From Selenomonas sp. (lineage in GTDB: Bacteria; Bacillota; Negativicutes; Selenomonadales; Selenomonadaceae), in contig NZ_JALFCU010000110.1 in assembly GCF_022771645.1 (NCBI RefSeq), forward strand, positions 1 to 7,006: 7,006 nucleotides of DNA, read 5' to 3'. Of this stretch, positions 1 through 4,414 are shown piece by piece. Position 1 is the first letter of the stretch; each line of letters begins with the position of its first letter. Below the pieces are notes generated by a model. It saw only the letters and a list, made by a program, of their open reading frames with translations. It was not told where the DNA came from and searched no databases. Made by a program: the position numbers and the translations under genes.

Positions 1-140
1 CCGTATTCGAGCTCCGCGACGCAGACGGAAGAAACGGCAAGCGTATCCGGCATCATGCTCAAAAGTTTTTCGCGAACGTGAATCGGCCGCCCGTTGATTG
101 CATAAATGCAGATATTCGTGTCGAGCAGATACTCAATCAA
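1..140 (-). CDS. vapC: VapC-family PIN-domain toxin (N-terminal part, cut by window edge)
   Basis: Type II toxin of the PIN-domain endoribonuclease family; family members are Mg-dependent RNases that cleave tRNA or rRNA and are held inactive by VapB. The 46 complete codons visible read MIEYLLDTNICIYAINGR, then a short helix, then VSSVCVAELEYG. This is the canonical PIN opening: the first catalytic acid is Asp7 in LLDTN and the second is Glu43 in VAELEYG. The best start is TTG at 140-138. It overlaps the last 8 bases of vapB, so translation is probably coupled, and it places the LLDTN motif at the usual distance from the N-terminus. No other start lies close by in frame. The remaining two thirds of the protein, including the last PIN acidic residues, lie beyond base 1, so whether the toxin is intact cannot be judged. 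Confidence 0.9.
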   Translation of the reverse strand, partial: MIEYLLDTNICIYAINGRPIHVREKLLSMMPDTLAVSSVCVAELEY

Positions 141-369
141 ATGACGGCGCCTCGCTTTCATCGAGCGGCGGCTGGTTGCGCCCCTCCGCCATGAAATCTG
201 CCGTGAACATGTCGAGCGATGTTTTGAACGCTGCCCACGGATCTTCCGCAGGTGAGACGACATAAACATTGCCGACCCTTTCGATGTTCACTTCTTTCAT
301 ATCCGTGCGATATTCTTTCGGGATGCGCAGCGCCTGACTGTTCCCGCTGGAAAAAATTCTCGTGACCAT
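133..369 (-). CDS. vapB: VapB-family antitoxin (AbrB/SpoVT-like DNA-binding)
   Basis: Antitoxin partner of the overlapping PIN toxin; 78 aa from the preferred ATG at 369-367. That start has GAGGG (376-380) six bases upstream; a longer reading from 396 adds nine residues with no better ribosome site. Residues 1-45 (MVTRIFSSGNSQALRIPKEYR and following) have the swapped-hairpin AbrB/VapB signature, with the SGNSQALRIPKE core that binds DNA in this family. The C-terminal third, with DPWAAFKTSLDMF and an acidic Pro-rich tail, fits the flexible toxin-neutralising arm. Known VapB proteins repress their own operon, with VapC as co-repressor. A perfect palindrome lies over the promoter just upstream, which fits that scheme. 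The family is clear; the exact subfamily (VapB versus other AbrB-type antitoxins) is inferred from the VapC partner. Confidence 0.92.
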   Translation of the reverse strand: MVTRIFSSGNSQALRIPKEYRTDMKEVNIERVGNVYVVSPAEDPWAAFKTSLDMFTADFMAEGRNQPPLDESEAPSFD

Positions 370-410
370 GACAATCCCTCGCTTTCGTTCGTACAAATGT
401 TCTTTTTATC

Positions 411-440
411 AGTATATACGAATCGTATATACCTTGTCAA
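411..440 (-). promoter_or_regulatory. vapBC promoter
   Basis: Reading the minus strand, a perfect TTGACA -35 box (440-435) is followed by an 18-base spacer and a TATACT -10 box (416-411). Transcription would start near 404, leaving a leader of about 35 bases before the vapB ATG at 369. The -10 box and half the spacer lie inside the palindrome at 412-432. Confidence 0.75.
412..432. promoter_or_regulatory. Palindromic operator, probable VapBC binding site
   Basis: A perfect 9-bp inverted repeat: GTATATACG (412-420), the spacer AAT, then CGTATATAC (424-432). It covers nearly all of the vapBC -10 box and most of the -35/-10 spacer, so a bound protein would exclude RNA polymerase. Autoregulation by VapB or VapBC through such palindromes is established for the family. 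Assigning this site to VapB is inference from position. Confidence 0.7.
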
Positions 441-468
441 AGCGATTTTTCTGAACGCTGCCGAAAAG

Positions 469-498
469 ACGACACAGCATTTCATTCCATGCTATAAT
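469..498 (+). promoter_or_regulatory. Promoter of the decayed rpiR-like gene
   Basis: A perfect TATAAT (493-498) lies 18 bases after ACGACA (469-474), a four-of-six match to the -35 consensus. It faces away from the vapBC promoter; the two are separated by only about 30 bases. It would start transcription near 505, about 40 bases before the ATG of the regulator remnant, so the broken gene is probably still transcribed. Confidence 0.5.
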
Positions 499-542
499 GC
501 TTGCAGGGAAATCGAGTGAAAAAACGAAACGGGGTTTTATGC

Positions 543-943
543 ATGCTCATCCGCATCGATCAGGATTTTCACGAGCACCTGACGGACACGGAAAAGGCCG
601 TCATCAGTTTTCTCAGCTCGAGGTCTCGAACACGATCGACCATCTCTCCATCGACACGATCCTCGCGGCCGTGAAGGAAATCCGCAGCGCCGACCGCGTC
701 TACCTGCTGTCGCGCGGCCTGTCGCAGCTCGTCGCGAAAGAATTCGCGCTGAAGCTGCAGCTCATCGGCGTCAACGTCTTCGAGGACAGCGACCCGCTCA
801 TCATGCAGGAAATCACGAGCCATGTAAAAAAGAAGGAGCTCGTCATCATCTATTCCCTGTCGGGAAAGACGCCCGAGCTCCTGAAAGCCGCCGAGAACGC
901 CGCGTCACTCGGCGCGCGCATCATCACGATCACGTGCGGCGGG
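543..943 (+). pseudogene. Remnant of a MurR/RpiR-family transcriptional regulator (HTH start plus SIS fragment, frameshifted)
   Basis: Two pieces of one RpiR-family protein survive in different frames. From ATG 543 the sequence reads MLIRIDQDFHEHLTDTEKAVISFL, the typical start of the RpiR helix-turn-helix domain, then degenerates near 615. From about 617, in another frame, it reads LEVSNTIDHLSIDTILAAVK, then RVYLLSRGLSQLVAKEFALKL, then VIIYSLSGKTPELLKAAENA and GARIITITCGG. That is the first two thirds of a SIS phosphosugar-binding domain. Compared with the usual 280-290 aa, roughly 75 residues (most of the HTH and the linker) are missing at the junction, and the C-terminal SIS part is missing after 943. 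An upstream GTG at 516 is in frame with the first piece and could have been the start. Intact relatives control sugar or amino-sugar catabolism, so it may once have regulated the neighbouring phosphosugar genes. That link is inference. Confidence 0.85.
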
Positions 944-1001
944 CCAAGAGGAAAAGGCCGAGCGCGCGAAGGAAGCGAAACGGAAAGCAAGATATTTTTG
1001 A
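942..1001 (+). pseudogene. 3' tail of an unidentified gene fused to the SIS fragment
   Basis: After the SIS fragment breaks off at TITCGG, the frame beginning at 942 reads GQEEKAERAKEAKRKARYF and stops at TGA 999-1001, three bases before the terminator palindrome. The stretch is rich in Lys, Glu, Ala and Arg, looks like the charged helical end of a real protein, and has nothing in common with the end of a SIS domain. I read it as the last 19 codons of a different gene brought in by deletion of everything between. The parent protein cannot be recognised from so short a piece, and chance coding is possible. Confidence 0.45.
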
Positions 1002-1003
1002 GC

Positions 1004-1045
1004 AAAGGAAACGGGAGGTCGCCGCGGCGACCTCCCGTTTCCTTT
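1004..1045. terminator. Perfect-palindrome terminator shared by convergent genes
   Basis: The 21 bases 1004-1024 (AAAGGAAACGGG then AGGTCGCCG) are the exact reverse complement of 1025-1045, so the transcript folds into a very long GC-rich hairpin on either strand. It lies three bases after the stop of the plus-strand gene tail, and its other end overlaps the kinase stop codon (1047-1045). It is therefore placed to end transcription from both sides. The ends are A- or T-rich within the stem (TTTCCTTT) rather than followed by a clean U run, so efficiency is uncertain. Confidence 0.75.
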
Positions 1046-1971
1046 CACACCTCTGAGATTTCAATCTGCGGCAGCAGTTCTTCCACGACCTCCCGCCGCA
1101 CGAACCCGCTTTCCTCTTCCATCGCGTTCGCCGTGCCGCAAGCGGCAGCGAGGCGCAGGGCTTCTTGGGGGGACTTGCCCTGTGCGATTGCCGTCGCGTA
1201 GCCGCCGACGAAGCTGTCGCCCGAGCCGACGGGATTCTTGCACGCGATGCGGGGGACATGCACGCGATACGATTTCCCATCGGCCATGGCGAGCGAGCCG
1301 TCCGCACCGAGCGAGACGCAGGCAAAGGGAATACCCGCGTCAGCGAACGCGCGCGTCTCGCGCTGCACGTCGCTCTCGCTCGTGACCGTGCGGCCCGTCA
1401 AGGCCTCGATCTCGTCCTTGTTCGGCTTGATGAAATCTGGTTTGGCAGGCAGCGCCTGTTCGAGCGCTTCGCCGCTCGTGTCGAGGAGGAAAGGAATCCC
1501 ATGCGCATGGGCCTCCTCGATCAGTTCGCGGTAGATGGCCTTCGGCACGCCCTGCGGGACGCTGCCGGAGGCCACGACGACATCGGCATCCGCGAGGAGC
1601 TCCGTGTAACGCGCGCGGAAATCCGCGAGCTCCGACGCCGTGACCGTCGGACCTGGCTCGAGGATCTCCGTCTGCGCGCCGTCGTCTGTGAGGATGGCGA
1701 GGCAGGAGCGCGTCTCGCCCGCGACATGCGTGAAGTTGCCGCGCAGGCCTTTCGCCGTCATGCGCTCTTCGATGAACTCGCCGGCCTTGCCGCCGACGAA
1801 GCCCGATGTCACGACATCCGCGCCGAGCGCGTGCGCGACGTTCGCGACGTGGAGGCCTTTGCCGCCCGCCGTGTTCTGCACGGACGTTGCGCGCACGACC
1901 TTGCCCTTCGCGAAATCCGCCAGCGCATAGCGTTTGTCGACGGAGGCGTTGAGGTTCAATACGAGAATCAA
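1045..1971 (-). CDS. lacC: PfkB-family phosphosugar kinase: tagatose-6-phosphate kinase or 1-phosphofructokinase
   Basis: A ribokinase/PfkB-superfamily ATP-dependent kinase of the LacC/FruK branch, cytoplasmic, 308 aa. Seen from the chosen start: MILVLNLNASVDKRY (the MILTVTLNPxxD opening of the branch), the sugar-binding GGKGLHVA near residues 36-43, GSVPQG near 136, KPNKDE near 182, and the nucleotide-binding signature NPVGSGDSFVGGY at 246-258. The catalytic base should be Asp252. A GTG at 1980 extends the frame by three residues but sits one base from AGGAGG. The TTG at 1971-1969 lies ten bases from it and gives the family N-terminus, so it is preferred. Family knowledge: LacC phosphorylates tagatose-6-P, FruK fructose-1-P, both giving a 1,6-bisphosphate. 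The upstream GatY-type aldolase favours the tagatose route, but sequence alone does not separate the two. The C-terminus ends at the shared terminator. Confidence 0.88.
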   Translation of the reverse strand: MILVLNLNASVDKRYALADFAKGKVVRATSVQNTAGGKGLHVANVAHALGADVVTSGFVGGKAGEFIEERMTAKGLRGNFTHVAGETRSCLAILTDDGAQTEILEPGPTVTASELADFRARYTELLADADVVVASGSVPQGVPKAIYRELIEEAHAHGIPFLLDTSGEALEQALPAKPDFIKPNKDEIEALTGRTVTSESDVQRETRAFADAGIPFACVSLGADGSLAMADGKSYRVHVPRIACKNPVGSGDSFVGGYATAIAQGKSPQEALRLAAACGTANAMEEESGFVRREVVEELLPQIEISEV

Positions 1972-2018
1972 TCGGTTCACTCCTCCTGAATGTCATTGAG
2001 TGAAGCGCAAGTGCGCCC

Positions 2019-2233
2019 TCAAACTTCAGCCTCCCTCTCCGAGGGAGGGGGACCGCGAAGCGGTGGAAGGTGTGTCGAAGGTAGAAAGTAACGGAGATAT
2101 CGATTGTGCAGTCGAAGGAATCGCCTAAGTCCTACCTTCGCCAATACAATCGTGCGACAACTTACGCCCTACCTTCGCCACACCCTCAGTCAGCTTCGCT
2201 GACAGCCCCCTCGGAGAGGGGGCCTGAGTTTGA
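2019..2233. mobile_element. MITE-like or palindromic repeat element with inverted ends
   Basis: A 215-bp non-coding block between the aldolase and the kinase. Its left arm (2019-2074) and the reverse complement of its right arm (2179-2233) share, in the same order, TCAAACT, a CCCTCTCCGAGGG core, GCGAAGC and a final GGTGTG. Each arm holds two hairpins of its own: CCCTC/GAGGG (2033-2045) and ACCGC-GAA-GCGGT (2052-2064) on the left; GTCAGC-TTC-GCTGAC (2189-2203) and CCCCTC-GGA-GAGGGG (2207-2221) on the right. The middle has a 13-base direct repeat CCTACCTTCGCCA (2131-2143, 2168-2180), an inverted copy of its core (CGAAGGTAG, 2076-2084) and a CGATTGT/ACAATCG pair (2101-2107, 2146-2152). No open reading frame of note and no clear target-site duplication. 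GCGCAAG (2005-2011) and CTTGCGC (2239-2245) may mark a wider outer repeat. Mobility is inference from the architecture. Confidence 0.65.
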
Positions 2234-2286
2234 TTGACCTTGCGCCGGTTCACGAACTTCATAGCATCGCCTTTGAAGCAGGCCTC

Positions 2287-3141
2287 TTACGCGCAGTTCG
2301 CGCTCTTGCAGACCTCGATCTTGTGGCGCACGACGGCGGCCATCGCTTCCTTGCCCGGCGTCATATACTTGCGCGGGTCGTTCGCTTCCGGATGCTCTTT
2401 GAAGAACGACTTCACGGCATTCGCGAACGGGATCTTGAGGTCGGTCGCGATGTTGACCTTCGTGATGCCGAGGTCGATCGCGTGCTGCACCATCTCGTCC
2501 GGCACATCGGACGCGCCGTGGAGCACGAGCGGGATGTCGACGCGCGCGCGGATTTCCTTCAGGCGGTCGAAGTCGAGCTTCGGCGTGCCCTTGTAGAGGC
2601 CATGCGCCGTGCCGATGGCCACGGCGAGGCTGTCGATGCCCGTCTCCGCTGCGTAGCAGACCGCGTCCTCCGGGTTCGTGTACGCTTTTTCCGCATCCGT
2701 CGTGACGACGTTGTCTTCCTGCCCGACGAGGCGGCCGAGCTCCGCCTCGACCGTCGCGTGGCACGTATGCGCGAACGCCACGACCTTCTGCACCTTCTTG
2801 ACGTTGTCCGTGTACGGCAGCTTCGACGCGTCAATCATGACGGAGCGGCAGCCGGCCGCGATCGTGTCCTCGATGTCGCTGACGTCCTCGTGATGATCGA
2901 GGTGGAAGCTCATCGGGATGTCATATTTTTCCATCGCCGCGCCGACGAGCGCAATGAGGTAGTCCTTGCCCGCGTACTTCACCGTCGACGGTGTCGCCGC
3001 GATGATGACCGGCGAACGCATCTCCGCCGCCGTCTCGACGACCGTCGAAAGCGTCTCGAGGTTGTGGATGTTGAACGCCGGGACGGCGTAATGACGCTTC
3101 TGCGCGTCGAGCAGCATCTCTTTCGTGTTGTGGAGTTTCAT
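2287..3141 (-). CDS. gatY: Class II tagatose-1,6-bisphosphate aldolase (GatY/KbaY type)
   Basis: A Zn-dependent class II aldolase, 284 aa, full length, cytoplasmic. It would split tagatose-1,6-bisphosphate (or fructose-1,6-bisphosphate) into dihydroxyacetone phosphate and glyceraldehyde-3-phosphate. Seen: YAVPAFNIHNLET at 18-30, HLDHH at 80-84 with catalytic Asp82 and zinc ligand His83, RSVMIDASKLPY at 99-110, VEAELGRLVGQED at 131-143, GTAHG with His180, LVLHGAS with His208, and the phosphate-binding KVNIATDLK around Asn230. As I remember E. coli GatY, these motifs and their spacing match it closely, more closely than Bacillus FbaA, but the two groups overlap. The ATG at 3141-3139 has AAGGAAG upstream and a family-typical N-terminus. 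The kinase lies downstream on the same strand beyond the 215-bp element, so the two probably form one pathway unit. No GatZ/KbaZ partner is present in the window. Confidence 0.88.
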   Translation of the reverse strand: MKLHNTKEMLLDAQKRHYAVPAFNIHNLETLSTVVETAAEMRSPVIIAATPSTVKYAGKDYLIALVGAAMEKYDIPMSFHLDHHEDVSDIEDTIAAGCRSVMIDASKLPYTDNVKKVQKVVAFAHTCHATVEAELGRLVGQEDNVVTTDAEKAYTNPEDAVCYAAETGIDSLAVAIGTAHGLYKGTPKLDFDRLKEIRARVDIPLVLHGASDVPDEMVQHAIDLGITKVNIATDLKIPFANAVKSFFKEHPEANDPRKYMTPGKEAMAAVVRHKIEVCKSANCA

Positions 3142-3142
3142 G

Positions 3143-3155
3143 AGGAATGCTTCCT
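3143..3155 (-). promoter_or_regulatory. Small hairpin over the gatY ribosome binding site
   Basis: On the minus strand AGGAA-GCA-TTCCT forms a 5-bp inverted repeat that includes the only Shine-Dalgarno sequence (within AAAGGAAG) and ends two bases before the ATG. If it folds, it would mask the ribosome site. It is short and may be chance. Confidence 0.3.
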
Positions 3156-3195
3156 TTCTTGCCCGCTCTGGGGAGTTCTCTGTCGTTCTGATGTC

Positions 3196-3224
3196 ATTAT
3201 AGGGAAAAATGAGAACTGTTTGTT
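3196..3224 (-). promoter_or_regulatory. Probable gatY promoter
   Basis: A perfect TATAAT -10 box is read on the minus strand (3201-3196), about 55 bases before the ATG. The -35 position 17 bases upstream reads AACAAA (3224-3219), a poor match to consensus, as expected of a promoter that needs an activator or is tightly controlled. A 7-bp inverted repeat, AGTTCTC (3174-3180) and GAGAACT (3211-3217), brackets the -10 box. Confidence 0.5.
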
Positions 3225-3233
3225 TTCACGTTT

Positions 3234-3247
3234 GGAAAGCATTTTCA
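3234..3247. promoter_or_regulatory. Candidate cre (CcpA) site upstream of gatY
   Basis: On the minus strand the 14 bases read TGAAAATGCTTTCC. They match the cre pattern TGWAANCGNTNWCA except at two positions, with a GAAA/TTTC symmetric core. The site is centred about 50 bases upstream of the predicted start of transcription. Catabolite control of a sugar pathway would make sense, but one near-match in AT-rich DNA is weak evidence. Confidence 0.3.
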
Positions 3248-3251
3248 TGAG

Positions 3252-3283
3252 ACAAAAACAGCCGGAGGATGTGTTCCTCCGGC
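3252..3283 (-). terminator. Rho-independent terminator of murI
   Basis: On the minus strand the 9-bp stem GCCGGAGGA/TCCTCCGGC (3283-3275 and 3269-3261), with a 5-base loop, is followed by TGTTTTTG. It lies about 8 bases after the murI stop codon. It separates murI from the gatY promoter region downstream. Confidence 0.9.
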
Positions 3284-3290
3284 CTCATGG

Positions 3291-4073
3291 TCAAAGATCG
3301 TACACGGCATCGAGCTGGCGGTTGCATGCATCGATGCGGCGGAGCTCCGCCGCGTCCGTCACGCGCACGCCCGAATACACATACTCCACGGACTGCCGTC
3401 CCTCGGACGCGAGCTGGCCGCGCTCGCGGAGCTTGCGCACGAGCTGCGCGACCGTGCCCTCGTTGCCGTCGACGAAGCGCATCGTCGGCGGCAGGATGCG
3501 GCGGAAGACCGGCTTGAAATAATTGAAATGCGTGCAGCCGAGCACGAGCGCGGAATACGCATCGAGCTGGAACGGCGCGAGCGCGTCGCGCAGATACTGC
3601 TCGACAGCCACGCTGTCGAACTCCATGCGCTCGGCGAACGCGACGAGCTCGGGGAGCGCCAGCCGGTCGACGAGATGCTCGTGATCGACGCGCTCGATGA
3701 GGTGCTCCATCTTTTCGCCCGCAACCGTGATCGGCGTCGCCGTCACGAGCACGCGATGCACGGGGTCGAGCGCGAGCGCCTTCTTCGCCGCCGGCTCCAT
3801 GCCGATGATGGGCAGGTCATACCGCGCGCGCATGGCCGGCACCGCGACCGACGTCGCCGTATTGCACGCGACGACGATGGCCTTCACATCCTGTGCCAGC
3901 AAAAACTCGAACGCCTCCGCGACGAACCGCTCGACGTCCGCGCGCGGCTTCGTCCCGTACGGCACATGCGTCTCGTCCGCGTAAAAGATGAACTGCTCGT
4001 GCGGCAGCACGCGCTGCGCATGATGGAGGACGGACAGCCCTCCCATCCCGGAATCAAAAAATGCAATCTTCAA
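3291..4073 (-). CDS. murI: Glutamate racemase
   Basis: Cofactor-independent racemase that makes D-glutamate from L-glutamate for peptidoglycan precursors; cytoplasmic and normally essential. The protein is 260 aa, the family's usual length. Seen: MKIAFFDSGMGGLSVL at the N-terminus (Asp7, Ser8), YADETHVPYG at 31-40, VVACNTATS with catalytic Cys70, LGCTHF with the second catalytic Cys180 and His182. Both acid/base cysteines are present, so the enzyme should be active. The frame stays open well upstream into the tRNA, but TTG at 4073-4071 is the start: it gives the family N-terminus and has AAGGAG (4088-4083) nine bases upstream. That ribosome site begins only about five bases after the U run of the tRNA-Ser terminator. 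There is no room for a separate promoter in between, so expression seems to depend on read-through from the tRNA promoter or on a promoter I did not recognise. Confidence 0.95.
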   Translation of the reverse strand: MKIAFFDSGMGGLSVLHHAQRVLPHEQFIFYADETHVPYGTKPRADVERFVAEAFEFLLAQDVKAIVVACNTATSVAVPAMRARYDLPIIGMEPAAKKALALDPVHRVLVTATPITVAGEKMEHLIERVDHEHLVDRLALPELVAFAERMEFDSVAVEQYLRDALAPFQLDAYSALVLGCTHFNYFKPVFRRILPPTMRFVDGNEGTVAQLVRKLRERGQLASEGRQSVEYVYSGVRVTDAAELRRIDACNRQLDAVYDL

Positions 4074-4092
4074 AAGATGGCACTCCTTCCAC

Positions 4093-4121
4093 GAAAAAAG
4101 AACCGTCCGCAGACGGTTCTT
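4093..4121 (-). terminator. Terminator after tRNA-Ser, directly ahead of murI
   Basis: Minus strand AAGAACCGTC-TGCG-GACGGTTCTT, a perfect 10-bp stem with a 4-base loop (4121-4098), runs into a U-rich tract of six T. It is 14 bases past the tRNA CCA end. Because the murI ribosome site follows at 4088, it may act as a partial terminator or attenuator for murI rather than a full stop. Confidence 0.85.
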
Positions 4122-4134
4122 CGTATGTTCACAA

Positions 4135-4224
<90 letters not shown>

Positions 4225-4236
4225 ACGACGGCTATC

Positions 4237-4266
4237 ATTATAGCAACGAATGCCGCCGTTTGTCAA
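4237..4266 (-). promoter_or_regulatory. Promoter of tRNA-Ser (and possibly murI)
   Basis: Minus strand TTGACA (4266-4261), an 18-base spacer and TATAAT (4242-4237), both boxes perfect. Transcription would start about 5-7 bases before the mature tRNA 5' end at 4224. It is among the strongest-looking promoters in the window, as expected for a stable RNA. Confidence 0.85.
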
Positions 4267-4338
4267 ACATCCCTCTATAATGGTAATGAAGATGACGCAG
4301 ACGGGCGGCAAGTGATCCTTCCCCCATTCGAATCCTTT

Positions 4339-4359
4339 CTCGACAGTCAGCGTGTCGAG
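4339..4359. terminator. Weak hairpin in the region after tpsB
   Basis: CTCGACA (4339-4345) and TGTCGAG (4353-4359) form a 7-bp stem with a 7-base loop, in the 148-base gap between the tpsB stop and the tRNA promoter. No U run follows on either strand, so it is at best a poor or Rho-assisted terminator. Nothing else is recognisable in 4267-4414. Confidence 0.25.
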
Positions 4360-4414
4360 CATGCTGCTGTTGAATCTCGCACGCTCTGTCGTCGCCCAGG
4401 CATCGCTACGTCGC

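Noticed and set aside
497..1201. A single intact 234-aa plus-strand protein containing the SIS domain
   Set aside because: Its first 40 residues are the out-of-frame reading of the true RpiR N-terminus. Its last 85 read through the terminator palindrome into the antisense of the kinase. Only the middle is real, so it is a pseudogene fragment.
2131..2180. The repeated CCTACCTTCGCCA as the start of a CRISPR array
   Set aside because: There are only two 13-base copies, inside a palindromic element, with no further regular spacing and no cas genes.
2230..3522. A 430-codon open frame on the plus strand across gatY and the end of murI
   Set aside because: Composition is Arg/Asp/Val/His-rich shadow coding. 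It crosses two real minus-strand genes, a terminator and the gatY promoter, and shows no recognisable family.
4276..4281. TATAAT on the plus strand as a promoter
   Set aside because: No -35 box lies at a suitable distance upstream and no plus-strand gene follows; it falls in the upstream flank of the tRNA promoter.
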